This document shows, piece by piece, positions 8,824 through 17,458 of a DNA stretch of 64,000 bases. Numbering within the stretch: the first letter of the stretch is position 1; each line of letters begins with the position of its first letter. The DNA comes from Achromobacter deleyi (GTDB taxonomy: Bacteria; Pseudomonadota; Gammaproteobacteria; Burkholderiales; Burkholderiaceae_B). The translations under genes and the position numbers were made by a program. The stretch spans positions 3,782,001 through 3,846,000 of the forward strand of contig NZ_CP065997.1 in the NCBI RefSeq assembly GCF_016127315.1, written 5' to 3'. The notes beneath the pieces are model-generated. The model was not told where the DNA came from, made no database searches, and saw only the letters and a program-made list of their open reading frames with translations.

Positions 8824-9597
8824 ATGAAGCGCCATATTATCGCAGCCTCCCTCCTGGTCGCCGGCCTGTTCGCGGTGCCCGCCTCGCAAGCCCTGGCCGC
8901 CGGACCCGATTCGGCCCGCCCCTCCGTCGTGATCGTGCACGGCGCCTTTGCCGACGGCTCGGACTGGGCCAAGGTGGTCGCCCTGCTGCAGGCCAAGGGC
9001 GTGCAGGTGCAGGCGGTGCAGAACCCGCTGGAATCGCTGGCCGGCGACGTCGCCGCCGCCAACCGCGCCATCGACAACCAGCCCGGCAAGGTGGTGCTGG
9101 TCGGCCACTCGTGGGGCGGTACGGTGATCACCGAGGCCGGCAACCATCCCAAGGTCGCCAGCCTGGTCTACGTGGCCGCGTTCGCGCCCGACGCCGGCCA
9201 GTCGGTGGCGACGCTGACCGAAGGCACCCCCAAGGCGCCGGGTTCGGACAGCATCGGCGCCGACAGCCACGGCTGGTTGAGCCTGTCGCCACAGGGCCTG
9301 GCGCGCGACTTCGCGCAAGACGTGCCGGCCGCGCAGGCCAAGGTGATGGCGGCCACGCAAGGCCCGATCAAGGCCAGCGCCTTCGGCGAGCCGGTGTCGG
9401 CCGCGGCGTGGAAGACCAAGCCGTCGTGGTTCGTGGTCAGCAACCATGACCGCATGATCCTGCCGGCGCTGCAGCACCAGATGGCCAAGCGCATCGGCGC
9501 CAAGGTCACCGACCTGCAGACCAGCCACGTGCCGCAGCAATCGCAGCCGGAAGCGGTGGCGCGGGTGATCCTGGACGCGGTGGCGAGCGTGAAGTGA
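8824..9597 (+). CDS. Secreted alpha/beta-fold serine hydrolase
   Basis: The 257-residue protein starts at an ATG with AAGGAATCTCC upstream and carries a clean Sec signal peptide (MKRHIIAASLLVAGLFAVPA, cleavage near ALAA). The core has HGAFADGSDW as oxyanion region, the nucleophile elbow GHSWGG (S96) and a C-terminal TSHVPQQSQPE that likely holds the catalytic histidine. This matches the EstC-like family of small alpha/beta hydrolases, often annotated as esterases. The substrate is unknown. A strong double-hairpin terminator follows before the convergent Crp/Fnr gene, so the gene appears monocistronic. Confidence 0.85.
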   Translation: MKRHIIAASLLVAGLFAVPASQALAAGPDSARPSVVIVHGAFADGSDWAKVVALLQAKGVQVQAVQNPLESLAGDVAAANRAIDNQPGKVVLVGHSWGGTVITEAGNHPKVASLVYVAAFAPDAGQSVATLTEGTPKAPGSDSIGADSHGWLSLSPQGLARDFAQDVPAAQAKVMAATQGPIKASAFGEPVSAAAWKTKPSWFVVSNHDRMILPALQHQMAKRIGAKVTDLQTSHVPQQSQPEAVARVILDAVASVK

Positions 9598-9602
9598 GGG
9601 CC

Positions 9603-9673
9603 GTGACAGCCCGGTGACGTGACATCGGGCTGTCACTTATGAACGCCGCGCGTCCGTCGGGACGCGCGGCGTT
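9603..9673. terminator. Two consecutive hairpins, bidirectional terminator
   Basis: The first stem is GTGACAGCCCG (9603-9613) with CGGGCTGTCAC (9626-9636). The second is a 14-bp perfect stem (9642-9655 with 9660-9673) around a 4-nt loop, flanked by A residues on the left and T residues on the right. They fill the gap between two convergent genes, so they probably stop transcription from both sides. Confidence 0.85.
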
Positions 9674-10372
9674 TCAGCATCCGGAGGCCAGTTGTTCCAG
9701 TGGCGCGAGCCGCAGCACGTACAGCGTGCCGCGTCGGCTGGCGATGATGCCTTCGCGGCGCCACTTGGAGAAGATGCGGCTGAGCGTCTCCGCGCGCATG
9801 CCGAGCTTGACCGCGATCTGCGAATGACTCAGGGGCAGCGCCAGCGGCTGGTCGGCCTGGGGCTTGCCGGCGCGCAGCACGTATTCGGCCAGCCGCTCCT
9901 CGGCCGAGCTGGAGGTCAGCCAGTCGATCTGGTCGGTATGGTGGCGCACCAGGTTGGCGCCGTGCGCCATGACGCGGCAGGCGAAGCGGGCGTCATCCAG
10001 GCACAGTTGCCGGAAGGCGTCGGCCTGCAGCAGGCAACCGTTGCCGGCGGTGCGGGCGCGTACGCTGTGCAGGTGGCGCGGCGTGGTTTCGAACAGCGTC
10101 AGCGCCGACAGCCAGCCGCCCGGCCCGACGTGGCCGAAGACCTTGTCGCCGCCGTCGGCGGTGTAGCGCAGGCCCTGCACCGATCCCGCGCAGACCAGAA
10201 GGCAAGAGGTCGCCGCCTGGCCTTCCGAGAACAACGTGTCGCCGGCTTCGAACTGCAGCCAGCGGCTGCGTTCGGCCAGCGTGGCCAGCGCCGCGTCGCC
10301 GACGCCATCGAACCAGGTATGGTCGCGCAGGGCCGCCAATAAGAGGGACTTTGACGAATTGACAATAGTCAT
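9674..10372 (-). CDS. Crp/Fnr-family transcriptional regulator
   Basis: The 232-residue protein has an N-terminal cyclic-nucleotide-binding-type beta-roll (FEAGDTLFSEGQAATSCLLV, then GHVGPGGWLSALTLFE) and a C-terminal Crp winged helix (LSHSQIAVKLGMRAETLSRI). It lacks the N-terminal cysteine cluster of oxygen-sensing FNR and has a degenerate phosphate-binding cassette, so cAMP or an iron-sulfur cluster are not obvious effectors. It is divergent from the iron-uptake operon, separated by about 100 nt containing a Fur-box-like palindrome. A role in controlling that operon is possible but unproven. Confidence 0.88.
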   Translation of the reverse strand: MTIVNSSKSLLLAALRDHTWFDGVGDAALATLAERSRWLQFEAGDTLFSEGQAATSCLLVCAGSVQGLRYTADGGDKVFGHVGPGGWLSALTLFETTPRHLHSVRARTAGNGCLLQADAFRQLCLDDARFACRVMAHGANLVRHHTDQIDWLTSSSAEERLAEYVLRAGKPQADQPLALPLSHSQIAVKLGMRAETLSRIFSKWRREGIIASRRGTLYVLRLAPLEQLASGC

Positions 10373-10401
10373 TTGAGGGAGCGGCCCCGCCGCTTAGAAT
10401 T

Positions 10402-10422
10402 AAATAAGATTGATTCTTATTT
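10402..10422. promoter_or_regulatory. Fur-box-like palindrome upstream of the iron-uptake operon
   Basis: AAATAAGA (10402-10409) and TCTTATTT (10415-10422) form a perfect AT-rich inverted repeat around TTGAT in an otherwise GC-rich spacer, resembling Fur boxes. It lies 50 nt before the binding-protein start and between it and the divergent Crp/Fnr gene. Iron-dependent repression of the downstream operon is inferred. Confidence 0.7.
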
Positions 10423-10472
10423 GTAATGGTACCACCGCGTCATCCGACGCCGCCCGTATCCCCTCGCTTCCC

Positions 10473-11543
10473 ATGGCTATCCGATTCCTGCGCAGTGCCG
10501 CGTTCGCGGCGCTGGTCCTGTTGCCGCCCGCCGTCCTGCCGGCCCCCACCGCCTTCACCGACATGCTGGGCAACCCGGTGCCGCTGGCGGCGCCCGCGCG
10601 CCGCGTGGTCACGCTGCCGATGCCCGCGGGTTCGCTGCTGATTTCGCTGGACGGCGGCGCGCAGCACCTGGCCGGCATGCACCCCAACGCCCATGAACTG
10701 ATGAAGGACGGCCTGCTGGCGCGCATGTTCCCGGCCCTCGCCGCCGTCCGGACGGACATCACGCGTTCGGGCTTCGCGCCCAACGTCGAGACGCTGCTGC
10801 AGATCCAGCCGGACCTGGTGTGGCAGTGGGGGCACATGGGCGATGACCTGATCGCGCCGCTGCGCAATGCCGGCCTGCCGGTGGCGGCGCTGCTGTATGG
10901 CGACGAGGCGCGCAGCCGCGAATGGATCCGGTTGATGGGCCGGTCGTTGGGGCAGGAGGCGCGCGCCTCGGCGCAACTGGCGTGGCGCGACCAGGTGCGG
11001 GCGGACATCGCCAAGGTGACCGATGGCCTGCGGCCGGACCAGCGTCCAGGGGTGCTGTACCTGGCGCGCTACGCGCCGCAGTTGCGCGCCTCGGGCGCCG
11101 GCACCAGCTTCGACGACGACATCCGCCTGGCGGGCGGCCGCAACGTGGCGGCGGCGATCGGCAACGGGCAGACCATCAACATCGAGCAGCTCATGGCGTG
11201 GGCGCCGGACGTGATCCTGCTGAACAACTTCGAGCCGGGGCTGACGCCCGCCATGCTGTACCGGGATCCGTTGTTCGCCGACATCCCGGCGGTGCGCAAC
11301 CACCGTGTCTACAAGATCCCGGCCGGGGGCTATCTGTGGGATCCCCCCAGCCAGGAATCGCCGCTGTACTGGCAATGGCTGAGCCAGCTGCTGCATCCGG
11401 ACCGCTTCGACTGGCCGCTGCGCGAGCACATCGCGCAGGCGTACGCGCAGCTGTATGGCCACACGCCCGATGCGGCGGATATCGACGCCGTGCTGCACGC
11501 GCGGCAGAACCAGGGAGCCGCCGGCTATGACCGCCTGCGCTGA
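10473..11543 (+). CDS. Periplasmic iron-siderophore/heme ABC transporter binding protein
   Basis: The 356-residue protein starts at ATG 10473 with a signal peptide (MAIRFLRSAAFAALVLLPPA). It shows the PF01497/TroA-like fold: FTDMLGNPVPLAAPARRVV at the start of the mature chain, MHPNAHELMKDGLLARMFP, then QIQPDLVWQWG. The last two segments resemble HemV-2-like metal-complex binding proteins. It should capture a ferric or heme ligand delivered by the outer-membrane receptor encoded downstream and hand it to the FecCD permease. The frame open from 10410 would overlap the Fur-like box, so the later start is preferred. Its stop overlaps the permease start by 17 nt, indicating coupling. Confidence 0.87.
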   Translation: MAIRFLRSAAFAALVLLPPAVLPAPTAFTDMLGNPVPLAAPARRVVTLPMPAGSLLISLDGGAQHLAGMHPNAHELMKDGLLARMFPALAAVRTDITRSGFAPNVETLLQIQPDLVWQWGHMGDDLIAPLRNAGLPVAALLYGDEARSREWIRLMGRSLGQEARASAQLAWRDQVRADIAKVTDGLRPDQRPGVLYLARYAPQLRASGAGTSFDDDIRLAGGRNVAAAIGNGQTINIEQLMAWAPDVILLNNFEPGLTPAMLYRDPLFADIPAVRNHRVYKIPAGGYLWDPPSQESPLYWQWLSQLLHPDRFDWPLREHIAQAYAQLYGHTPDAADIDAVLHARQNQGAAGYDRLR

Positions 11544-12603
11544 ATCCGTGCCGCTCGAGGCGGGCGTGGCACGCCGCCGCCTGGCCTGGCCGTGGTTGTT
11601 GATGGCGCTGGCGTTGCCGGCGTCGATGCTGGCGGCGTTGTGCGTGGGGCGTTATCACTTGCCGCTTGCGCATGTGTCCAGCGTGCTGGCGGGGCTGGCG
11701 CTGCCCGATGGCCTGGCCGACTGGCTGCCGGCCGTCAGCGGCGCCGAGCAGCGCGTGGTGTTGCAGGTGCGGCTGCCGCGCGTGCTGCTGTCGGTGCTGG
11801 CCGGCTCCAGCCTGGCGCTGTGCGGCGCGGCGCTGCAAGGCGCGTTCCGCAATCCGCTGGTGGGGCCGCAGATCCTCGGCATCTCGTCCGGCGCGGCGTT
11901 TGGCGGTTGCGCGGCGATCCTGCTGTTCTCGTCGCTGTGGGCGACGCTGGGGCTGGCCTTCGCCGGCGGGCTGCTGGCGGTGGCCATCGTCTATCTGCTG
12001 GGGCGCTCGCAGGGCCGCACCACCATCCTGATGCTGGTGCTGGCGGGCGTGGTCACCAGCGCCTTCTTTTCGGCGCTGATCTCGCTGGCCACGTACTTCG
12101 CGGATCCCAATGACAGCCTGCCGGCGATCGTGTTCTGGCTGATGGGCAGCTTCGCCACGGCCTCGTACGTCAAGCTGGCGGCCGCCGCATTGCCGATCTT
12201 GGCGGGCATGGGCCTGCTGTATGCGCTGCGCTTTCGCATCAATGTGCTGTCGCTGGGCGACGAGCAGGCCAGCGCCATGGGCATCGCGGTCGAGCCGCTG
12301 CGCTGGCTGCTGCTGGGCTGCGCCACGTTGGTGGTGTCGGCCAGCGTGGCGGTGTCGGGCACGGTCGGCTGGGTCGGGCTGGTGGTGCCGCACATCGCGC
12401 GCATGCTGGTCGGCCCCGACCATCGCGCGCTGCTGCCGGCCAGCGCGCTCATCGGCGGCACCTACATGGTGTTAGTCGACACGGTGGCGCGCAGCGCCAC
12501 CAGCGCCGAGATTCCGCTGGGCGTGATCACCGCGCTGATCGGCGCGCCGCTGTTCGCCTGGCTGTTGCGCCGCACGCAGGGCGGGGGAGCGCACCATGCT
12601 TGA
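11527..12603 (+). CDS. FecCD-family ABC transporter permease
   Basis: A 358-residue, very hydrophobic protein with about ten transmembrane segments. It has the family marks RLPRVLLSVLAGSSLALCGA, QGAFRNPLVGPQILGISSGA and, near the end, GTVGWVGLVVPHIARMLVG followed by a long last helix region. FecCD/BtuC permeases import siderophore, heme or cobalamin complexes. The start at 11527 lies inside the binding-protein gene (17-nt overlap), and its stop overlaps the ATPase start, so the three genes form a classical type II importer. The substrate class is read from the neighbourhood (Fur-like box, TonB receptor). Confidence 0.92.
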   Translation: MTACAESVPLEAGVARRRLAWPWLLMALALPASMLAALCVGRYHLPLAHVSSVLAGLALPDGLADWLPAVSGAEQRVVLQVRLPRVLLSVLAGSSLALCGAALQGAFRNPLVGPQILGISSGAAFGGCAAILLFSSLWATLGLAFAGGLLAVAIVYLLGRSQGRTTILMLVLAGVVTSAFFSALISLATYFADPNDSLPAIVFWLMGSFATASYVKLAAAALPILAGMGLLYALRFRINVLSLGDEQASAMGIAVEPLRWLLLGCATLVVSASVAVSGTVGWVGLVVPHIARMLVGPDHRALLPASALIGGTYMVLVDTVARSATSAEIPLGVITALIGAPLFAWLLRRTQGGGAHHA

Positions 12604-13333
12604 ACTCGATCGCCTGGCGGTGCAGGCGGGCGGCCGCCGCTTGTTGTCGGACCTGTCGTTGCAACTGCGGGCCGGACAGATCCTGGCGGTGCTGGGGCCG
12701 AACGGCCGCGGCAAGACGTCGCTGCTCAAGACCCTGCTGGGCCTGCGGGCGCCGGCCGCCGGCACGGTGCGGTTGCAAGGCCATGCGGCCTACGTGCCGC
12801 AGCGCACCGACGCGCTGTTCGCCTACGACGTGCTGGCGATGGTGACGATGGGCCGCGCCCGCCATCTGCGCTGGTATGCGTCGCCCGGCCCGCGCGATCG
12901 CCAGATCGCCCGCGACTGCCTGCGGGCCGTGGGGCTGGAGTCGTTGGCCGAGCGGCCGTTCCAGGCCTTGAGCGGCGGCCAGCAGCAACTGGTGTGCATC
13001 GCGCGGGCCATGGCCAGCGCCAGTTCCCTCATCGTGCTCGACGAACCGGGCGCGGCGCTGGACCTGCGCAACCAGGACATCATCCTGTCGCTGCTGCGTC
13101 GGCTGGCGCGCGAGCAGGGCCTGGCGGTGGTGTTCTCGACCCACCAGCCGCAACACGCGCAGCACATCGCCGACCAGACGCTGCTGATGCATGACGACGC
13201 CTGCGAAGTCGGCCCCACCGACCGCATGTGCACCGACGAACGCCTGAGCCGCCTGTACCGCATGCCGGTGCGGGTGGCGTCGCTGAGAGGCGAGGCCGGC
13301 GAGGTGCGCGGCGTGATTCCTCTTTTCCGTTGA
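12596..13333 (+). CDS. Iron-complex ABC transporter ATPase (FecE-like)
   Basis: The 245-residue ATPase contains Walker A GPNGRGKTSLL (residues 34-41 core), the signature LSGGQQQLV, Walker B LIVLDEPGAALD and an H-loop in FSTHQPQHAQ. An arginine sits in the Walker A loop where alanine or serine is common, but the GxxGxGKT frame is intact. It energises the FecCD permease encoded immediately upstream (8-nt overlap). Three bases after its stop the first of two unrecognised small genes begins, so the operon continues. Confidence 0.92.
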   Translation: MLELDRLAVQAGGRRLLSDLSLQLRAGQILAVLGPNGRGKTSLLKTLLGLRAPAAGTVRLQGHAAYVPQRTDALFAYDVLAMVTMGRARHLRWYASPGPRDRQIARDCLRAVGLESLAERPFQALSGGQQQLVCIARAMASASSLIVLDEPGAALDLRNQDIILSLLRRLAREQGLAVVFSTHQPQHAQHIADQTLLMHDDACEVGPTDRMCTDERLSRLYRMPVRVASLRGEAGEVRGVIPLFR

Positions 13334-13336
13334 TCC

Positions 13337-13942
13337 ATGATGACCTCCATCGTCTACCTGAACCACTGGAGCGGCAACGGCCCCGCCGCGCTCACCGGCG
13401 GCGAGCGGCCGCGCGCCGTGGCCGAACCGCTTTACGCGCTGGACCGGCTCGACCTGGCGCGCGTGCGCGCCTTGCTGGTGCCCGCCAACGTCGACCAGCG
13501 CTACCTGCTGGGGCAGCAGGGGCGGCTGGAAGCCTACCTGCTGGCCGGCGGCGCCATGGTGTTCAACGGCCACGTCGCCTATCCGTTCCTGCGCTGGCTG
13601 CGGCCGTTCGTGCCGGGGGCCGCGCGCGGCCTGGATGGCCTGCGGGTGCATCGCGCCGCCGCGCATCCGGTGTTCGAGGGCGTGGACCCGGAACACCTGA
13701 CCTTCCGGCGCGGCGTGGCCGGCTTCTACGCCCGCGGCGGCAATCCGCCGCCCGATGGGGCGCGGGTGCTGAACACCCTGGGTCCGGATGCGCTGGCGGT
13801 GGATTGGGTGCTGGCGCTGCCCGGCGGCGGCCGCCTGCTGACGCACAGCGGCAACGACCTGTGGATGTACGCAGGCAGCGCCGACAGCGCCGGGCGCATC
13901 GTGCCGCAGCTGTTCGACTGGCTACGGGGAGACGCCGCATGA
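13337..13942 (+). CDS. Uncharacterised protein, possible glutamine-amidotransferase-like fold
   Basis: I do not recognise this 201-residue protein with confidence. It has no signal peptide. Alternating strand/helix segments (LARVRALLVPANVDQRYLLG, then LEAYLLAGGAMVFNGH) look like a Rossmann/flavodoxin-type domain of the class I glutamine amidotransferase or ThuA kind: a short phrase on making a decision about a region, then a glycine-rich strand. No catalytic Cys-His pair is evident. It is locked between the iron ABC transporter and the TonB receptor, and its stop overlaps the next start (ATGA), so it is probably part of ligand uptake or processing. It may be a distant paralogue of the next gene. 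Confidence 0.65.
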   Translation: MMTSIVYLNHWSGNGPAALTGGERPRAVAEPLYALDRLDLARVRALLVPANVDQRYLLGQQGRLEAYLLAGGAMVFNGHVAYPFLRWLRPFVPGAARGLDGLRVHRAAAHPVFEGVDPEHLTFRRGVAGFYARGGNPPPDGARVLNTLGPDALAVDWVLALPGGGRLLTHSGNDLWMYAGSADSAGRIVPQLFDWLRGDAA

Positions 13943-14577
13943 CCGCCGCCATGACTGCGCGCACACCTGTGGTCGCGGCGCTGGACGCCGGCACGTATTA
14001 CCACCACCGCACCTTCCACACGCCGGAACTGATGCCGTATCTCGACCGCCACCTGTACCTGCCGGAGCTGGATGACGCCGCGCTGGCGGGCTGCGATGCC
14101 CTGATCGTGTCGTGCCGCACCAATCCGGACCTGCTCGTGCCGCACCGGGAACGCTTCGCCCGCTTCCTGGCCGCGGGCAAGACGCTGGTGGCGATGGGCG
14201 AGACCGGCGCGCACCGGTGGCTGGATGGCGTGCGCTGGACCGATTGCGAAGTGAATTTCTGGTGGTGGAAGACGCCGGGCGCCGATTCGGGCCTGCGGCT
14301 GGCGCACCCCGCGCACCCGCTGTTTTCCCACCTGACGCTGGCCGACGCCACCTGGCACCAGCACGGCACCTTCACGCCGCCGCCCGGCGCGCGGTCGTTG
14401 ATCGACAAGGCCGGCGCGGGCTCGGTGCTGTACGAGGACCGCCACAGCACGCCGGGGCGCCTGATCGTGACCTCGCTGGATCCGATGTACCACCACGGCA
14501 GCTATTTCATGCCCGCCGCGTCCCGTTTCCTGCGTGGCTTCCTGCCCTGGCTGAAAGCTTCGACTCCCGCCGCCTGA
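13939..14577 (+). CDS. Uncharacterised protein, GATase-like, second of a pair
   Basis: The 212-residue protein starts at ATG 13939, overlapping the previous stop. The segment ALAGCDALIVSCRTNPDLLV followed by FARFLAAGKTLVAMGE resembles the nucleophile-lacking core of class I amidotransferase-like/ThuA-like domains. Later segments are rich in His and Trp (DCEVNFWWWKTP, ADATWHQHGTF, MYHHGSYF), suggesting metal or heme contact, though that is speculation. There is no signal peptide, so it should be cytoplasmic. With its neighbour it forms a conserved-looking pair inserted between transporter and receptor. The longer frame from 13228 belongs to the overlap with other genes and is not used. Confidence 0.65.
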   Translation: MTAAMTARTPVVAALDAGTYYHHRTFHTPELMPYLDRHLYLPELDDAALAGCDALIVSCRTNPDLLVPHRERFARFLAAGKTLVAMGETGAHRWLDGVRWTDCEVNFWWWKTPGADSGLRLAHPAHPLFSHLTLADATWHQHGTFTPPPGARSLIDKAGAGSVLYEDRHSTPGRLIVTSLDPMYHHGSYFMPAASRFLRGFLPWLKASTPAA

Positions 14578-14620
14578 TGCGGCTTTGCCCGACCCCTGGT
14601 CTCTTCTATCGCGCTCTCGT

Positions 14621-16783
14621 ATGTCACGTCCTTTCCCTCTTTCGCCCCTTGCCCGCGCCGGTCTGCTGAGCGCCGCGGCCATCAGCGCGCCGGCGGCCGC
14701 CGCCGAGGCGCCGCAACTGCCGGCCATCCAGGTCAGCGCGGAACGTCCGGCCGACGACGGCCGCCCGCAGCCGCTGGGCGCCACGCCCGCGCCCGCCACC
14801 ATCGACCACGCGGTGACGCAGCCGGTCACCGTGATCGAGCGCCAGGACATCGAGCGTCTCAACACCGACAGCACGCTCGACCTGCTGGGCCGCGTGCCCA
14901 ACGCCACCGTCAGCCGCAGCGGCGGCATCGCCGGCACGATCTTCCTGCGCGGCCTGAACACCAACGACATGCGGGTGCCGATGTTCATCGACGGCGACCG
15001 CTTCCGCGGCCGCAACACGCTGCAGTTCATGCTGATCAGCCCGACCGAGATCGAACAGGTCGAGGTGGTGCGCGGCCCGAATTCGTCGCGCTTCGGCAGC
15101 GACGGCCTGGGCGGCCTGATCAACTTCGTCACCAAGCGCGGCCATGGCAACCTGGAGCAGCCGTTCAGCCTGAACGGCGGCGAGGCCTCGGTCACCTATC
15201 GCAGCAACGGCCACGGCGTGCAGAGCAACGTGGCGGTGGAAGGCGCGGGCGACGGCTTCGACCTGCGCGTCTACGCCACCGGCCGCCGCGCCAGCAACTA
15301 CGACAGCGCCACGGGCGAGGTGCCCAACAGCGACTACCGCGGCGCCGGCGGCGGCATCGTGCTGGGCTACATGCCCGACGCCCGCCAGCGCATCGAGGCC
15401 AGCGCGCGCGTGGCCTACGTCAAGGACGGCGCCGCCGGCACCGTGCCGCCCTATCCCGCCGCCAGCAGCCGCCGCGACCCCAATCGCGTCAAGCAGGCCC
15501 GGCTGGCCTACAGCGGCGAATTCGACGGCGCCATCAGCGCGCTCAAGGCCAGCGTCTACGTCAACGAGTTCGATACCTGGATGTCGGCGCGCAACCAGAC
15601 CAACCCGGCGCGCCTGGTCGAGACCCGCAGCCACGTGGTCGGCCCGGTGGTCTATGGCGGCAGCGTGGCCGCGACGGTGCCGTGGGCGCAGACCACCACC
15701 ACCTTCGGCCTGGACTTCACGCACGAACGCCGTCCGGGCTCGGAAAGCCGCAGCGACATCACCGTGTACCGGCCCAACGGCACCTCGACCACCACCAGCA
15801 CCCCCTACGCCAAGACCGGTCCCAACCAGTACCAGACCAACGTCGGCGCGTTCGTGACGACGGAATGGAAGCCGGCGCCCAAGTGGACGGTGACCGCCGG
15901 CGGCCGCTTCGACTGGTTCCGCTCGGACGTGGGCCTGGATGCGCTGCCGTCGCCCAACCTGCTGCCGGCCTTCCGCGCCGCGCAGGACAGCAAGCAGACC
16001 GCCACCACCGGCAGCCTGGGCCTGTCGTATCGCGCCACCGAGGTGGTTGAGCTGCTGGGCAGCGTGGGCACCTCGTTCCGCATGCCGTGGACGTCCGAGA
16101 TGTTCAGCGCCGGCTATACCGGCACCAGCTACACCATCCCCAACCCCGAGCTGAAGCCCGAGCGCGGCACCACCGTCGAGGCTGGCACCCGCCTGCACTT
16201 CGACACCGCCACCGTCGGCCTGACCGCCTTCCGCAGCGACTACCGCGACTTCCTGGAGAACGCCACCACGACCTACCTGGGCCTGCCCGCGACCCAGCGC
16301 CGCAACGTCGGCAAGGTGCGCATCCAGGGGGTGGAGACCGATTGGCGCTGGCAGCTGACGCGCACCGTCAACCTGTACGGCAACGCCAGCTACCTGCACG
16401 CCACCAATCGCAACACCGAGCGGCCGCTGGCATCCATCGCGCCGCTCAGCGGCATCGTGGGCCTGCAGTATGTGGGCGCCAGCGAGGCCTATGCGCTGAG
16501 CGGCGAGGTGCAGTGGGCCAAGGGCCAGAGCCGCTATGACGCCCGCACCGAATATCCGGCGGCCGGCTACGGCGTGGTCAACCTGTACGCGCAATTGCAG
16601 CTGGACCGCCTGGGCCTGCCACAACTGGGCAATACCCAGGTGGTGCTGGGCGTGAACAACCTGTTCGACCGCGCCTATCGCACCGCTGCCACCTCGTCCA
16701 ACGTGGCCTACGCCATGACCGACCTGAATCCGCTGCTGGAACCGGGCCGCAGCTTCAGCCTGACGCTGCGCACGCGCTTCTGA
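14621..16783 (+). CDS. TonB-dependent outer-membrane receptor, heme-receptor-like
   Basis: A 720-residue receptor beginning MSRPFPLSPLARAGLLSAAA with a signal peptide ending near AAAAEA. The plug domain shows PVTVIERQDIERLNTDS, RGLNTNDMRVPMFIDG and VEVVRGPNSSRFGSDGLGG. The barrel ends in FSLTLRTRF with the C-terminal aromatic residue used for outer-membrane insertion. The stretch FRMPWTSEMF with NPELKPERGTTVEAG resembles the FRAP/NPNLKPE region of heme and hemoglobin receptors, so heme is the favoured ligand over a siderophore. It is preceded by the ABC transporter genes on the same strand and followed by a hairpin with a T-tract. TonB/ExbBD energisation must come from elsewhere. Confidence 0.9.
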   Translation: MSRPFPLSPLARAGLLSAAAISAPAAAAEAPQLPAIQVSAERPADDGRPQPLGATPAPATIDHAVTQPVTVIERQDIERLNTDSTLDLLGRVPNATVSRSGGIAGTIFLRGLNTNDMRVPMFIDGDRFRGRNTLQFMLISPTEIEQVEVVRGPNSSRFGSDGLGGLINFVTKRGHGNLEQPFSLNGGEASVTYRSNGHGVQSNVAVEGAGDGFDLRVYATGRRASNYDSATGEVPNSDYRGAGGGIVLGYMPDARQRIEASARVAYVKDGAAGTVPPYPAASSRRDPNRVKQARLAYSGEFDGAISALKASVYVNEFDTWMSARNQTNPARLVETRSHVVGPVVYGGSVAATVPWAQTTTTFGLDFTHERRPGSESRSDITVYRPNGTSTTTSTPYAKTGPNQYQTNVGAFVTTEWKPAPKWTVTAGGRFDWFRSDVGLDALPSPNLLPAFRAAQDSKQTATTGSLGLSYRATEVVELLGSVGTSFRMPWTSEMFSAGYTGTSYTIPNPELKPERGTTVEAGTRLHFDTATVGLTAFRSDYRDFLENATTTYLGLPATQRRNVGKVRIQGVETDWRWQLTRTVNLYGNASYLHATNRNTERPLASIAPLSGIVGLQYVGASEAYALSGEVQWAKGQSRYDARTEYPAAGYGVVNLYAQLQLDRLGLPQLGNTQVVLGVNNLFDRAYRTAATSSNVAYAMTDLNPLLEPGRSFSLTLRTRF

Positions 16784-16792
16784 TAGCCCCCC

Positions 16793-16823
16793 GCCGGCCG
16801 GCCGCCTGGCGCGGCCGGCTTTT
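16793..16823 (+). terminator. GC hairpin with T-tract after the receptor gene
   Basis: GCCGGCCG (16793-16800) pairs with CGGCCGGC (16812-16819), followed directly by TTTTCTTCTT. It sits 9 nt after the receptor stop. Because another gene starts at 16842 on the same strand, it may be a partial terminator that lowers expression of that gene. Confidence 0.7.
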
Positions 16824-16841
16824 CTTCTTATGGAGACCTTC

Positions 16842-17372
16842 ATGACCATTCCGACCATTCCCGCCGGCAGCGAACTGCGCGTGCAAGGCGAGCAGGGCCC
16901 CCTGCGGATTCCGTTCGACGCCGTCATGGCCTATCACGGCCACGGCGCGCTCGCCATGCTGGCGCTGATCTTCCAGGGGCTGCGCGGCGCGCTGGCCCGG
17001 CTGGAAGAGGACGGGGCGCCGGTGCCGCGCGGCGAACTGAGCGTGGTCAGCGGCCATCCCGGGCCGGGCGTGCGCGATGCCATCGAGTTCGCCACTCGCG
17101 CCGTCACCCGCGGCTGTTACCGGATCGACCTGTCGCTGCCCGAGGCGCGCTACAGCCAGGCCGCGGACAAGTCGTATAGCTTCTGGCTGACGCGCGGTGA
17201 GCGGCAGGTGCAGGCGGTGCTACGCGAAGGCGTGCTGCCGCCGGCGTTCTTCGCGCTGCTGGGCAACCCGGCGCCCGAGGCGCAGCGCGAACATGCGCGG
17301 CTGCGGGCGCGGATCGCGGAAACGGTGCTGGGGCAGGTGCCGGAGGCGTTGTTCGTGTTCCGCGCGCACTGA
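16842..17372 (+). CDS. Uncharacterised protein, weakly FmdE-like
   Basis: The 176-residue protein has no signal peptide. Its segment IPFDAVMAYHGHGALAMLAL resembles the N-terminal HGH motif of FmdE-type domains (formylmethanofuran dehydrogenase subunit E family), which bind metal through His/Cys near that motif. Here the usual cysteine is absent. The start at 16842 is supported by GGAG at 16832-16835; the upstream ATG at 16830 overlaps that ribosome site. The gene follows the heme-receptor-like gene across a hairpin, so a role in handling the imported ligand is possible. The family assignment is tentative. Confidence 0.5.
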   Translation: MTIPTIPAGSELRVQGEQGPLRIPFDAVMAYHGHGALAMLALIFQGLRGALARLEEDGAPVPRGELSVVSGHPGPGVRDAIEFATRAVTRGCYRIDLSLPEARYSQAADKSYSFWLTRGERQVQAVLREGVLPPAFFALLGNPAPEAQREHARLRARIAETVLGQVPEALFVFRAH

Positions 17373-17409
17373 CGGCGTCCGCCGCGGGGGCGGCACTGGC
17401 CGGGTGATT

Positions 17410-17452
17410 TCAGAGCAGTCTGATTCCCGCCGCGCGGGCGCGCCGATACAGT
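17410..17452 (+). promoter_or_regulatory. Phased dyad promoter of the small HTH gene (site 1 of 6)
   Basis: TCAGA-GCAG-TCTGA (17410-17423) is a perfect 5+5 inverted repeat. TACAGT (17447-17452) begins 30.5 bp from the dyad centre, exactly as in five other promoters of this window. With usual -10 to start spacing, transcription would begin at or within a base or two of the ATG at 17459, giving a leaderless or nearly leaderless mRNA. Confidence 0.65.
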
Positions 17453-17458
17453 GCCGCC

